Source of the DNA: Saprospiraceae bacterium
GTDB lineage: Bacteria; Bacteroidota; Bacteroidia; Chitinophagales; Saprospiraceae
DNA length: 64,000 nt
Direction: 5' to 3'
Assembly: GCA_016710115.1 (NCBI GenBank)
Contig: JADJLN010000002.1
Span: 62,001-126,000 of the forward strand
The notes under the pieces were generated by a model. That model was not told the origin of the DNA. It made no database searches and saw nothing but the letters and a program-made list of their open reading frames with translations. Position numbers and translations under genes: made by a program. Shown one piece after another: positions 1 to 10,502 of this stretch. The stretch's first letter is position 1; every line of letters starts with the position of its first letter.

Positions 1-1
1 T

Positions 2-109
2 TTTCCGGCCGGTATTGTCGTCGGAGATATTCTCTGGGGCATTGTATTGAGTACGGTGGTAAGTGGTGCCGGATTTGTCATTTATCGGTGGGTGCAAACA
101 TTATGGTAG
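2..109 (+). CDS. C-terminal end of a small membrane protein (DUF2177-like), cut by window edge
   Basis: Reading frame 2 is open from the window edge to a TAG at 107-109 and encodes about 35 residues. The tail contains GDILWGIVLS followed by a hydrophobic, glycine-rich segment and a short basic/aromatic end, which resembles the last transmembrane helix of DUF2177 membrane proteins. The start lies outside the window. Its stop overlaps the ATG of the next gene (103), so the two are probably co-transcribed. The family assignment is from memory of the motif and is tentative; that it is a membrane protein C-terminus is more secure. Confidence 0.5.
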   Translation, partial: FPAGIVVGDILWGIVLSTVVSGAGFVIYRWVQTLW

Positions 110-869
110 CTCTACTTCTTCAATGCTTTTTATTGATCGGGATCTATGCAACGTTATGGTTTCTCATCTCCCTCATTGTACGGCGCAATGACATTGCAGA
201 TATAGCCTGGGGATTGGGATATATTGTGTTGATCGCCTTTTTTATGCTGACTGGTCCGGTCAGTTCACTGGCGGAACTGGTGTATCTGATCGTCACATTT
301 TGGGGATTGCGCCTGGCCTTTCATATTGGTTCTCGGCTTATTGGAAAATCTGAGGATTTCCGATACCGACAATGGCGGGAGGAATGGGGATCTACGTTTT
401 ATTGGCGTTCTATCTTCAGGTTTATCTGCTTCAGGGATTTCTTCTGGTCATCATTGGCATGCCGTTGATAGTCGTGGCTACCTCGCAAGGGGATGATATC
501 CATTGGTTTTCCTGGATTGGATTGTTCAGCTGGATTGCCGGATTCCTGGTCCAGACTTTTGCGGACCGGCAATTGGCGAGGTTCGTGAAGCAGCGAAAAA
601 GCAAAGATGAGGTGCTGGATAGGGGATTGTGGCGGTATTCCCGTCATCCGAATTATTTTGGTGAGATTGTCATGTGGTGGTCTGTATTTGTGATGACTAT
701 TCCCGTGCCGGGCAGTTGGATCGGGGCAATTGGTCCTCTTGTGATCACCTTTTTATTGGTCTATGTTTCGGGAGTGCCATTGCTCGAAAAACGGTATGCA
801 GATCATCCTGGCTACCAGGCCTACAAAGCGCGGACATCCGCTTTGATCCCGTGGTGGCCATCATTGTGA
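103..869 (+). CDS. DUF1295 / isoprenylcysteine methyltransferase-like membrane protein, one frameshift
   Basis: The first half (103 to about 415) gives several membrane helices and the family-typical stretch NDIADIAWGLGY and EDFRYRQWREEWG. The frame then changes at about 405-420, and the second half (to 869) continues with QVYLLQGFLLV, the signature RGLWRYSRHPNYFGE and a closing PLLEKRYADHPGY. Together they make a DUF1295 protein of about 255 residues, the normal length. These are integral membrane proteins related to steroid 5-alpha-reductases and ICMT enzymes; the substrate is not known. The ATG at 103 overlaps the previous stop by seven bases. Both halves are well conserved, so the shift is more likely a sequencing indel than decay. 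Confidence 0.75.
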
Positions 870-1056
870 CCATGCAAATGGAGATTCGGTATTTAGGAGG
901 ACATGGGATGCCCCTTAATCACTGGTTGGATTAAGCTGTAGATTTGGCAGGCAGTAAGCCATGAACACTCTTTCTATTGGCCGGGCTACCATTCCCATTC
1001 GTGAATGCGTAATTTAACCTGTTGCATTGAGGTGAAAATCGTAAATAATATGAACC

Positions 1057-1629
1057 ATGTATTTATTCTTTGATACCGAAACCAATGGCCTGCCTCAAAA
1101 CTGGAAGGCACCGTCACTGAAGTCTGACCAATTGGCCACGATTGGTTCAAATAGCCTGGATACTCTATGACGATTCCGGGATTGAAGTAGGACGCAATGA
1201 CCATATTGTAATGCCGGTTGGGTTTTTGCCATTCCGAAAGATGCTTCAGCTGTTCACGGAATATCAACCGAGCGGGCATTGTCAGAAGGAGTCGACCTTA
1301 TTGAGGTTTTGGAGGAATTCAATAAGCAGGTCGGGAGTGCCCGTTATTTGGTGGCTCATAATATGTCTTTTGACGAGATGATTGTGGGTGCTGAGTTTCT
1401 TCGAAACAATTGGGCCAATCCGATTCCTTCGAAATCCCGGATTTGTACCATGCAGAAGACAACTGATTATGTGGCCATTCCGGGCAATTATGGCAACAAA
1501 TGGCCCAAACTAAGCGAACTGCATCAAAAGCTGTTCGGGATTGATTTCGAAGAGGCGCATAATGCAGCAGCAGATATTAATGCTACGGCGCGATGTTTTT
1601 GGGAAGCCCGGCGACTTGGGGTTTTGTAG
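1057..1629 (+). CDS. DnaQ-like DEDDh 3'-5' exonuclease, two frameshifts
   Basis: Three reading-frame segments join to one protein of about 190 residues. The N-terminus from the ATG at 1057 carries the ExoI motif FFDTETNGLP; the middle segment (about 1140-1225) reads VQIAWILYDDSG; the last segment (about 1225-1629) carries ExoII HNMSFDEMIV and ExoIII HNAAADINATARCF. The two acidic residues of DTE, the Asp after HNMSF, and the final His/Asp pair give a complete DEDDh set. The family removes nucleotides from 3' ends in DNA proofreading or RNA turnover. The frame changes lie at about 1135-1145 and 1220-1240. An ATG at 1050 is in a frame that stops at once, so 1057 is preferred. Confidence 0.75.
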
Positions 1630-1962
1630 AGATAGAACCCATCATAGAGAGTCCTGCCTTATTGCAGGTGGATTCATTTTCAAGGAAATAATGCCCGGTC
1701 AATCTACCGGACTTGGTTCATCAGTAAAAACGGTGATTAAATTATGTCAGTCTATCAAAAGCATACATTCGTTCAGTAGATGGAGTTGAACTCTCCCCTA
1801 AATTTGAAAGTGCATCACTTTGGGTGGATATGTATTCAGGTCCGTTTCCCATCATTAAATGGATGTCCTCATTACTAGTGAATGGGTTGATCATTGGCAA
1901 GAATGTGTTTACATTGCCTTATATTTTATACCTTTTTTATGGCGAAATGAATTAATTCATTT
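1630..1962. other. intergenic region without a recognisable gene
   Basis: No supportable reading frame. A small hairpin CCTGC-cttatt-GCAGG lies just after the exonuclease stop. A TACCTTTT at 1929-1936, one mismatch from the TAnnTTTG -7 element, may drive the gene starting at 1963. Confidence 0.5.
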
Positions 1963-2493
1963 ATGATGAAACCTACAGCGATCTTCATTTTATTCACGTT
2001 CACAGTCTTGTCTGCAAAGGCTCAAAGTGATACGATACCATCACATGTCAAGCCGGGCAGCACGATCAATATTGGCTTGTTGGGAGATGCCTCAATCCTC
2101 TCTATATCATATGAGCAATTATTCTCAATTCGGCCGGGTTATTTTCTGACAGGAAAGGCAGGCCTTGGATTCAATCAGGGTTTTGATTATTGCATTCTTC
2201 CCGATGTTTTCCCTTGTGAAAAAGAAATGCGTAATTTCCTCACGGTGCCTCATCATTTTACGTCAAATTTCGGACGAGGGAGTCATTTTGGAGAAATTGG
2301 TCTGGGAGGTACATTCTTTTTGGGTAACGCAAAATCTTATTATACTCTCTACCCAATTTTGGGTTATCGGTTTTTACCCATGAAGACGGATGTGCTCTGT
2401 TTTCGAATTTTTACCACGTATCCATTTACATTCAATCAAAGTGTAGACATTTTGAGGATCCCCATCGGTTTGAGTCTTGGGTGGACGTTTTAA
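1963..2493 (+). CDS. secreted hypothetical protein, probable small outer-membrane beta-barrel
   Basis: 176 residues with a clear Sec signal peptide ending near AKAQS at about residue 22. The mature part alternates short amphipathic strands rich in Gly, Phe and Tyr (for example GKAGLGFNQGF, GEIGLGGTFFLG, YPILGYRFLP) and ends in an aromatic residue (WTF), the pattern of a Bacteroidota outer-membrane beta-barrel. ATGs at 1963 and 1966 are both possible starts. A weak promoter-like TACCTTTT lies about 27 bases upstream. No family could be named and no partner gene is evident, as the flanking DNA is gene-poor. Confidence 0.65.
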   Translation: MMKPTAIFILFTFTVLSAKAQSDTIPSHVKPGSTINIGLLGDASILSISYEQLFSIRPGYFLTGKAGLGFNQGFDYCILPDVFPCEKEMRNFLTVPHHFTSNFGRGSHFGEIGLGGTFFLGNAKSYYTLYPILGYRFLPMKTDVLCFRIFTTYPFTFNQSVDILRIPIGLSLGWTF

Positions 2494-2663
2494 GATTTTC
2501 ATTTGTGCATCATTTGCGGGGAAAAGTTGTGCCATTCGTGGAAAGTAGTATCCGTTTCAAATCTGTCCATATAATTTATTTTTTAAAATATGAGTGCTGA
2601 TAATCAATGAAATAACACTCTGCATATCATAAAATCCGAATCTACCCCTTCTAAAATTAATCC

Positions 2664-2860
2664 TCGCCAAACGAGGGCCCGGACGTTTACAGTCCGGATC
2701 CAGACAGTATCGTCTGGGTCCTGATGTAAATGGCAGCCAATCCTGAGACGAGTTAGCACTGCTCTTAAACATAAAAAGAAGGCCCATTTTAGCGACAAGC
2801 GGTTTTTGGTGACTTTTTGCCGCAACAAAAAGTCACCCCGAGTACTCGGGGCCGGCTTGC
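2664..2860. repeat. cluster of short hairpins in non-coding DNA
   Basis: Several perfect or near-perfect hairpins follow one another: CCGGAC/GTCCGG (2679-2684 with 2692-2697), a GGATCCAGAC/GTCTGGGTCC pair right behind it, a 12-base stem GGTGACTTTTTG/CAAAAAGTCACC (2808-2819 with 2826-2837), and the 16-base perfect palindrome CCCCGAGTACTCGGGG (2836-2851). Short reading frames here are by-products of the palindromes. Confidence 0.6.
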
Positions 2861-3305
2861 CTGTCCGCCGAAGGAGGAATGCGGGCCAAAGGTGAACTAC
2901 TAAAGTCAAAATTTCGCCAACGAGGCCCTGAATGGAATACTGTAGCATGCCAAAAGCACCTTCAGAAGTCCATTTTGACAGATCCTGGTCCTGAATAGCA
3001 TAAAATAGCAATCTCTCCCTTTATAAATATCTAAATCAAAACCCCTGTAACAGATCATGACAAATTAGGGGCCGAACGATAAAACCCCGGACCCGAGCAA
3101 ACGTCAGCCTGAATGGAGCCGGGTTATTTAATTTCGGCAAGGATAGAAAGAAGTCCACTATTGGCGACAAGAGGTTTCTGATGACTTGCCCTGCCACAAA
3201 CATTTTTCTCAATAAAAAGTCACCCTGGGCACTCGGAGTCAGCTGGAAGACGGGATGATCGATGTAGTCAAAATTTCACCATGAAGGCCCGGAGAGGAAT
3301 CCTAC
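2785..3305. repeat. two diverged direct copies of an approximately 150-bp intergenic repeat
   Basis: The stretch at about 2785-2945 (GCGACAAGCGGTTTTTGGTG, later AAAAAGTCACC, then AGTCAAAATTTCGCC and GAGGCCCTGAATGGAAT) recurs in the same order and orientation at about 3150-3305 (GCGACAAGAGGTTTCTGATG, AAAAAGTCACC, AGTCAAAATTTCACC, AAGGCCCGGAGAGGAAT). Substitutions and small indels separate the copies, and the palindromes of the first copy are degraded in the second. No gene is seen between about 2494 and 3600. Confidence 0.55.
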
Positions 3306-3600
3306 ATCCTGCCGAGGCCAACCATCGAGGAATATTGACTAGATCCGCTTCCTATTGCACAAATCTCATTTTTTCAATCATATTGTTTCCTGATAAAGCT
3401 GTTAAGTTATTCTAGTTGTGAATACATCATTGATATTCTAATTGGCCTTGTTAGAAGATCTCACAATCATAAGTTGATCTTTCTTCTCAAAAGAATCGAA
3501 TTCCTAAGCCTTGTCCTCAATTTTATCCGGAATCAGGTGTGAACTGATCAGGTTGATGCCTTAACTTGCATCTAGTTATTCTACCTAAGCCCGACAGCAA

Positions 3601-4344
3601 ATGAAAGTTTCTCTTTCTGGACAGAAGTGATAGTACATCGATAGTTCTGTATTCCACTATCCTGTTGATCGCTACAGGCATGCTCATGACAGGGTGTAGC
3701 AAGGAGGATTATGCTCATGGCGAAAAGGGTGCGAGAAAATTGTATTCAGATTCTTGGTAAAGTAGTGAATCCGAACAATCCGGAGGATCTGACAATAGCA
3801 CGTGTAGAAGATGGTATCACAATGGGGCATTTATCTATTTCCCATTGAAGGTTGGAGAAACGATGACCGGGAATGATGGCTCTTGCCTTAAACTAGAGAT
3901 CGATGGTTCCGATTTTTTATCAAACACAGGGATATCTTGAATTTATCGTGTACAGGGATGGATATTTAACGAGTCCCTATGATGGGCGGGAAGTTGTAGA
4001 CTATAAAGAATTTGTAGGCATTCAGGATCCAGTTGGGTGATCATTGAATCCAGAAAGTCGGCCCGAATTTGCTTTCATTTGCAGAACCTGACGGGAAAGG
4101 ACTACAACGATCTGCGGTATCGTTAACACGTATGTGAATGCCCGGTATTCTTTTTGGCCAGATCATTATCCTCCGGGAGCTATTGGTTCTATTCATGAAA
4201 CTGCCGAAAGAGCAATTCACGCAGATTCAGTTTTCCTACAAGTCAGACGGGACAGAAACGGTAAAGCATGATTCTTTATATATCGGAGCCGGTGAGCTTG
4301 GTCTCTACACAATGGTTATTAGCGGATTCAACCAGGTTGTTTGA
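3601..4344 (+). pseudogene. remnant of a lipoprotein gene, several frameshifts
   Basis: A lipoprotein signal is readable at about 3655-3705: a hydrophobic run ending in MLMTGC followed by SKEDYAHGEKG. Protein-like segments then follow in changing frames: GKVVNPNNPEDLTIARVEDG, FIYFPLKVGETMTGNDG, GYLEFIVYRDGYLTSPYDG, ENLTGKDYNDLRYR-like text, and NARYSFWPDHYPPGAIG ending near 4260-4344. At least four frame changes and stops interrupt it. I do not recognise the family. The density of breaks and the gene-poor surroundings fit a decayed gene, but indel errors like those elsewhere in the window may contribute. Confidence 0.4.
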
Positions 4345-4384
4345 AGCGGTTCACCTAGGCCAAGGCCAAGTTGTTTTCCCCGCT

Positions 4385-4416
4385 GGTGTGGGGGGGTTTT
4401 TTAAAAAAACCCACCA
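4385..4416. other. G/T-A/C palindrome, possible terminator
   Basis: GGTGTGGGGGGGTTTTTT is followed directly by AAAAAAACCCACC, giving a loop-less inverted repeat between the decayed lipoprotein gene and the next gene. It could fold as a terminator, but the low complexity makes the exact sequence uncertain. Confidence 0.3.
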
Positions 4417-4564
4417 ACCCAAAACCAGGGGAGGGAAAGGGGAGAACCTGCGAGTGCAGGCTTTACTCACTTGCTGTGGCTTCTCGAAAATCTAGTTGCC
4501 TGTCGTTTCCGAGGCTTGAGTGCCTTTAGCAGGATGTATCTGACAGGCACAATACTTCTGCACT

Positions 4565-6285
4565 ATGAATGGTGGCCAACTGATCGCTGAGGTACTGATC
4601 AATCATGGCGTCCGCCATCTCTATACCCTGAGCGGTGGTCATGTTGCGCCCATCTATGTCGAAGCCGAAAAGTCGGGGATTGAAGTCATTGATGTCCGAC
4701 ATGAGGCCACAGCGGTCTTTGCTGCTGATGCTGAAGCGCGATTGTCGGGCATCCCCGGCATCGCGGTGGTGACCGCAGGACCGGGTGTGACGAATACCAT
4801 TACTGCATTGAAAAACGCCCAGATGGCGCAATCACCTGTGATCCTGTTCGGGGGGGCAACAGCGACCCGTTGCGCAATCGGGGGGCATTACAGGATATCG
4901 ATCAGATCAGTATCATCAAGTCGGTCGTTAAAACCTGGATCCAGGCAAGGCGCATCAAAGACCTTGTTCCTGCTGTAGAGAAGGCATTCCGGGTCGCAAC
5001 GACAGGTGTACCTGGCCCTGTATTTATTGAATGTCCGGTGGATCTGCTGTATCCCGAGGAGACGGTCAGGGAATGGTATGGGGCCAAAAACGAAACCGGT
5101 AAATCGATTGCAGCGCGATTGACCTACTGGTATATTCACCGACATGTCAACCGGTTGTTTGCGGGGTGAAGCAACCGGCTTTCCCCGTCCGGTCATTCGA
5201 TCACCATATCCGGTTCGGGAGTCGGCGATCAACTTGTTTCTCCGGGAAATCAGGCAATCCAGGCGCCCGGTCATGGTGATCGGGAGCGGGGCGATGAGCC
5301 AACCTCGATTGGCTCGAGATCTTTCAGCATCAGTCGAACGGCTGGGTATTCCGGTTTGGTTGAGTGGCATGGCACGAGGACTGCTGGGGAAGGGCCACTC
5401 CTCCATTTTCTGCACAACCGGAAGCAGGCCTTGCGGGAAGCTGACCTGATCATTCTGGCAGGTGGCAGCAGATTTCAGACTCCCGATTATGGACGTCATC
5501 TCGGTCGGAAGGCCCGCATCATGACCTTGCATCGGGATGCCACAGATTTGAAGAAGAATATGCCGAAACGCAGTTGCGTGTTCAGGTCGACCCTGCAGAA
5601 TTTCTCATCTATGCAAGCCAGAAATGGACAACAGGTACTGACTGGGCTGAATGGTTCTCTCGTCTGGCTACCTGGCAGGAGGAGCGGGAATCCACGATCG
5701 AGGAAATGGCACACGAAGTCATGGGGGGGATCAACCCGGTTGCTCTGTTCCAGGCACTTGACGCCCATTTGCCTGAACATGCCGTACTGATCGCGGATGG
5801 AGGTGACTTTGCAGCGACCGCATCCTACACGTTGAAACCACGGAAGCTGCTCCATTGGCTCGATCCGGGTGTATATGGCACCCGGGTGTCGGTGGCGGAT
5901 TTGCCCTTGGTGCCGCGATGCACAACCGCGACGAGGAAGTATGGATCATCTATGGGGACGGCAGTGCAGCATACAGCCTGGCGGAATTTGATATTTTTAC
6001 CAAACTTGGATTGAAGGTTTGTGCCATCATTGGCAACAATGCCAGCTGGGAACAGATCGCCCGGGATCAGATCACCATGCTCGGGGCGCCCACAGCCGTC
6101 GGCCTGCGGCATTCCGATTACCATCTGATCGCTGACGCCTTTGGGGACATGGAGAGCGTGTAGATACCTGGATCAGTTCCAAGACGCTGTCATCAGAGCC
6201 AGACAACAAAATGGCAAACGGGGTGCCATGTATCAATGCGATCATCGGGAAATCCGATTTTCGGAAGGGTAGTATTTCGATGTGA
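4565..6285 (+). CDS. ILVBL / 2-hydroxyacyl-CoA lyase-like thiamine diphosphate enzyme, many frameshifts
   Basis: The segments join to about 573 residues with the three-domain layout of ThDP enzymes. N-terminal Pyr domain: LYTLSGGHVAPIYVEAE, then DVRHEATAVFAADAEARLSG (the catalytic Glu of the RHE motif) and AGPGVTNTITALKNAQMAQS. Middle domain: about 5200-5520, with VWLSGMARGLLGKGH. C-terminal PP domain: DGGDFAATASYTLKPRKLLH, VGGGFALGAAMHNRDEEVW, and the metal/ThDP site YGDGSAAYSLAEFDIF to GNNASWEQIARDQ. The order and wording match human ILVBL (acetolactate synthase-like; a 2-hydroxyacyl-CoA lyase) better than IlvB. Frame changes at about 4858, 5160, 5400, 5560, 5880, 6143, 6165 and 6220 nearly all restore by adding one base, so the gene looks intact in life. 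It is followed 27 bases on by a CoA-transferase gene, suggesting CoA-ester substrates. Confidence 0.8.
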
Positions 6286-6311
6286 ACCGATGTGATCTGT
6301 AACCGGATAGC

Positions 6312-7566
6312 ATGAATATTCTCGAAAAAGTTGGTCTGATCTATCATATTCTCAGATGGCGGTTCACCTGGGCTAAAAAAGACCTTGATCATCATCCGGG
6401 GCCAGGCTACTCACCAAAATTTATCACCGCGAGGGAAGCAGCAGTGCGCATCCAACCCGGGCAGACCGTTTTCTCTTGCGGGTTTGCAGGTACAGCCAGG
6501 TGTTCTGTTTTTTCTGGGCGATCCGGGAGCGGTACAAGCGCGAAGGATCTCCGGGAGGATTAACCGGATCAATGTTGCCGCACAGGGTGGGCGGGGCAAG
6601 GTTCCGCACTGTGGAAGAGCGATCTCCCGGGATTGTTGACGACCTACATTGCCGGCCATGTGGGAAACAACCCGGGCACAGTTGCAGATGGCGCAGGACG
6701 ACCAACTGGATCTCCATACACTCCCGCAAGGGGTCATGACTTTCCTCCTGGAGGCTCAGGCTGATGGGAAAGTGGAAATCAGATCAGAAGTCGGTTTGGG
6801 GACGATGCTGGACCCACGGGTTGGGCTGGGCAGCCGTGTGCTGAAGGGCAGTTCTAAACAGTTTGTACGGGCGGATAATGATGCGTTGATCTTATACCAT
6901 GCCCCGGATCGATCATGCTCTGATGAATGCACCCTATGCTGATAGCGAGGGGAATATATATTTCCACGATGCGGCTTCGATCAATGAAAATCGCGAAGCC
7001 GCTGCTGCTGCTCGAGCGAATGGCGGATCTGTTATGGTCACTGTTGCACAGATCATTGATCACGAGGAAAGCCGCATTTCCATGCGATCCGAAGAAGTGG
7101 ATTACATTATTGTCCATCCATATAACGAACAATCTGCAGGCATCCGTCAAAGCAGGTATTGGGCTTCACTCACACCGGAAGGAAAGTGGATCTCATCCGG
7201 GAAATGTCGCATTCCAGGATACAGTTGGTCCCGGAGGGTTTATGGATATCGTTTATGGGGCGAAGGTGGTCGTATTTGTGGGGAGCTGGCATGCAAATGC
7301 GCAGTATGCAGTGAAGTCTGGCAGGGTGATCATGGTCAAATCGGGCAAACCCAAATTTGTGAGACAGGTGGATCAGGTTACCTTTCTGCCAGAGAAGCGT
7401 TACGACTTGGAAGACCGTGTACTAAGTGTGTCCCACGTCGGTATTTTCAAGCTGTCACCAGAGGGCCCGGTCCTGACACAAATTGCTCCGGGGATCGATG
7501 TCCAACGAGATATTGTTCAGGATGTGTGAAGCCCGGTTGATCATCCCGGATGCCATTCCCCAGTAG
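6312..7566 (+). pseudogene. class I acyl-CoA:acetate/3-oxoacid CoA-transferase, frameshifted and missing its middle
   Basis: The N-terminal part reads KFITAREAAVRIQPGQTVF, then HTLPQGVMTFLLEAQADG, VGLGTMLDPRVGLG and NAPYADSEGNIYFHD; the C-terminal part reads TVGPGGFMDIVYGAKVVVF and SPEGPVLTQIAPGIDVQRDI. These match the fused YdiF/PcaI-J type family (about 530 residues). Only about 415 residues are encoded. The segment that normally holds the catalytic glutamate (ExGxxGG) and the GGGLD region is absent: VDYIIVHPYNEQSAG is followed almost directly by the HPGNVAF/GPGGF part near 7140-7190. At least five frame changes are also present (about 6500-6560, 6640, 6905, 7140, 7527). The end is taken at the TAG 7564-7566, which gives the tail EARLIIPDAIPQ. 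As written it cannot be active; a local assembly collapse is a possible alternative. Confidence 0.65.
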
Positions 7567-7625
7567 AATGGATGTAGCCCTGAAGTGGGCAATCACCCGC
7601 CTTTTTATGCACGAAACCTGCAGGA

Positions 7626-9827
7626 TCAACGAATGACCCGGACTTCGCCCTGGTGCTGTTTTGTTTCTCCCCAGTAATCGACGTAATTCAACTGCCACAC
7701 ATAGATGCCCGGGTCCAATGGTTCTCCATTTCGGTGCCATCCCATTCTACTTCATCATCCGCGGTTTCAAATACGAGGTTTCCCCAACGATCAAAGACTT
7801 GAAATTCGATGTTTTCCAATCCTCTGGATGTCAGCAAGCGAAAGCCATCATTGAATCCATCGAAGTTGGGGCTGAAGGCGGTGGGTGCATAGATCCGTAA
7901 ACCGGTTCGGATTTCTACAAACCGGACAATACTGTCACAACAGCCGGCGGCATTGGATACCTCCAGGATATCCGGGAAGATGCCAATATCCGGGAAGGAA
8001 AAGCTGGTGGAAGGGGAGCTGTTTGTATAGAGCCCGGGTATGGTCCAATGGAAAACCTCGCCGTTTTTAGATTGATTCATGAAGGTCACCAATGGATTGT
8101 CTCTGTAATCCGGGTTTCCGGCGTATAGCTGAAATCAGCTTCAACGGGGAAGCGTCCAGGATCAAGTCGTTCGACAGAAGACTCTGTTTGCAATTCAATG
8201 GGGAAGTGATGGTCAATCCCACGTCAAAGGAACCAAGCGTGGTGTAGGTATGTCGGGATAGTGCCGGAACCGGTAGACCCGTCACCAAATGTCCATTCGA
8301 GGTTATATTCGGAAGTGATGGGAGAGGAGGTGTTCACAAATTGTGCGAAAACGGGAGACAACCCATGTCGGGATCATGAACAAAAGATCGGGTCAGGTAA
8401 TGGGAACCAATCCAGAACCTGGGTGATGGTCCGTTCACAACCAAAGGTGTCGGTCGCGGTAAAAGAGGGTGTATAGACCCCCAGGGCTTTATACGCATAT
8501 TGGGTCGTGGCGCCGAAATCCGAAAAGCCGTCCTTGTAATTCCATGTGATGCTGGTCAGCGCGGCCGGATCGCGATTGACCGTTGCTGCAAACGTAAATG
8601 GGTCCCACAAGCAGGAATCGCCCGTGATGGACATTGACCCTTCCAGTTCCGGGTGACCACGATCTCAATCGAGGTGGTATCGGTGCAGGACAGGCCGGGT
8701 TGGCGACCAGTTTGCCGAAATACAAGCCCGGTTGAGAAAGGTCATTTTCAGTGTATCCGAAGTCTGGATGACCACCGGAACCTGAGAGCCGGTATCGACA
8801 AGCCGAGAGATGTCGGCTAATCTTGTTGACCGGTGTGCTTTTGTTGATGAGGGTGAGGACAGATTTGCCACAGATCAGCGCTTTTCCACCATACAGGATA
8901 TCCGCCGGGATCTCGATCTCTGCGTTGATCGCCTGGACACAGGCAACGATGTTGAATTGAAAATCCCGTTGTGTGATGGAAAGAACTTCACCATTCCTGT
9001 ACTCGGTTACACAGACGCCGACCACGTATTGACCCTGGATGGTGGGAAAGCCGAAAATTTCACCGGTGATCGGGTCGATCGATACTTGTGGATTGCCCCC
9101 GACCGGATTGTTCTGGGAAAAAGGCCACTGGAAGGATACACCGTCATAGGGCGGTTTGGATTCCGGATTCGGGGCGACATTATTTTTCGAGCCGCCATAG
9201 AGTGGGGTGCAAAAGGAATAGACCAGCGAATCGCCGTCCTTGTCTGTGGCGCTGTGATCAAACCGGAGTGTGTCGTTGACACAGATCGCGATGGGTGGGA
9301 AATCCTGAAATGTGGGACTGCTATTGCATTCCTGCTGCGCCAACGGAGTGATCTCTACGGCATAGGTGGCGCCGACATCTCCCGGTGTGATGATGTTGGA
9401 GATCGTCCCGTTGCGACAGCATCGCTGATAGGCAATAAAATAACTCTTATCACTCGGTATCAGGTTGACTGTAAACGTGTACAAACCTTCTTCTACACAT
9501 ACATTTGCAGGTGCCGTCAGGCAGGGATTGGACACCACCGGATCGATCTTCGTGATATCAGGTGAACCGATATTCGGTGTACCCATGTTCTGGGCATTCT
9601 GTCCGGAACCGAGATAGATGGTGACCCGGGCGGATTGAGCTCCTGGACTGCCATCAAACCCGGCTTGGCCGGAATAACAATCCCGGTAAACGCGCATGGT
9701 AATCCGGTACTGGTTGTTTCCTGCATTCGTAAGTCATCTCACCACCAACAATATGTGTGGCCCGGAGCGAGGTTACGGATAGCATCAATCCGGATAGTAT
9801 GGTAAGACAGATGACCAGTTTATTCAT
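7626..9827 (-). CDS. T9SS type B (gliding-motility-type) secreted PKD-containing protein, frameshifts
   Basis: About 733 residues when joined. The start at 9827 gives the signal peptide MNKLVICLTILSGLMLSVTS followed by ATHIVGGEMTYEC, a standard opening of large Bacteroidota surface proteins. The main segment (9697-8840) continues with NPVVS-type repeats, CVNDTLRFDHSATDKDGDSL and a cadherin/PKD-like region, followed by PKD repeats (WNYKDGFSDFG). The C-terminus is the gliding-motility-associated sorting domain: APTAFSPNFDGFNDGF, VFDRWGNLVFE, WDGT, NGEPLDPGIYVW, ending GEVRVIR and TGA (7626-7628). Frame changes lie near 9700, 8830, 8640, 8300, 8110 and 7735. Such proteins are exported by T9SS and anchored on the cell surface, often as adhesins. 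The convergent CoA-transferase gene ends 60 bases away. Confidence 0.75.
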
Positions 9828-10028
9828 TCCGAGTTGACATTCGACGTTTAACAGCGCTCCTTTTTCAGGAAAGAAATGGTTGAATGGGTAAATTGGTTGT
9901 GGAAATAGAAATCGAAGATACTGGTTTTCGACATGATAAACCCGAGTCAAAACCGCTGATCAGCACGATCGGGTCGCCATCGTGTTGTTCTGAAGGTCAA
10001 AAGGGCCAAACTGTTTGTTACAGGAGAC

Positions 10029-10502
10029 CTACCAAACCCAGGGAATGAGGAATTGGGTGCTTGTGGTGTACAGGTCCCATTCGGTACCAAATGCATGCCG
10101 CATCTCGATTTCTTCCCGTTTTGCGCGCAGGATCAATACCGGCCAAAGGATCAATACAGTTGCCAGAATGGCCAGCCAGTTATTTGTCGCCAATGCGAGG
10201 CCAGCCAGTCCAACCATCATTCCAATGGTGAACGGATGGCGAATATGGCGATAAGGCCCCCGGTTGATAAGATGATCGCCCGGATGGATCTGGAACATCT
10301 GCCATCCCAGAGTGACCAAAGCCCAGAACAACAGGAGGAAAGCGGGAAACAACACGGCAAGAGAGATATTCAGCCATGTGCCGAGATCGGTATATAAAGG
10401 CCAATCGATCACCCAATTGGATGCAAGAAGGATAAACATACCCAGAGCGGTAGAGGCGATCAAAAGGCGGTGGCCGGGGAGTGGCATGAGTTGGATTTTC
10501 AT
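10029..10502 (-). CDS. isoprenylcysteine carboxyl methyltransferase-like membrane protein
   Basis: 157 residues from the ATG at 10502. Four to five hydrophobic segments are followed by the ICMT/PEMT signature HLINRGPYRHIRHPFTIGMM and the acidic REEIEMRHAFGTEW near the C-terminus. Members methylate prenylcysteine or other small lipidic substrates in the membrane using S-adenosylmethionine; the substrate here cannot be told. A longer in-frame upstream extension to 10718 overlaps the neighbouring gene and has no family support. It follows the membrane protein gene 10648-11064 on the same strand. Confidence 0.75.
   Translation of the reverse strand: MKIQLMPLPGHRLLIASTALGMFILLASNWVIDWPLYTDLGTWLNISLAVLFPAFLLLFWALVTLGWQMFQIHPGDHLINRGPYRHIRHPFTIGMMVGLAGLALATNNWLAILATVLILWPVLILRAKREEIEMRHAFGTEWDLYTTSTQFLIPWVW

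Noticed and set aside
4565..6285. Programmed frameshifting in the ThDP lyase gene
   Set aside because: Eight or so shifts at unrelated sequences with no slippery site or pseudoknot; indel error is simpler.
8810..9565. 251-codon plus-strand open frame
   Set aside because: Antisense to the gliding-type surface protein; no family resemblance.
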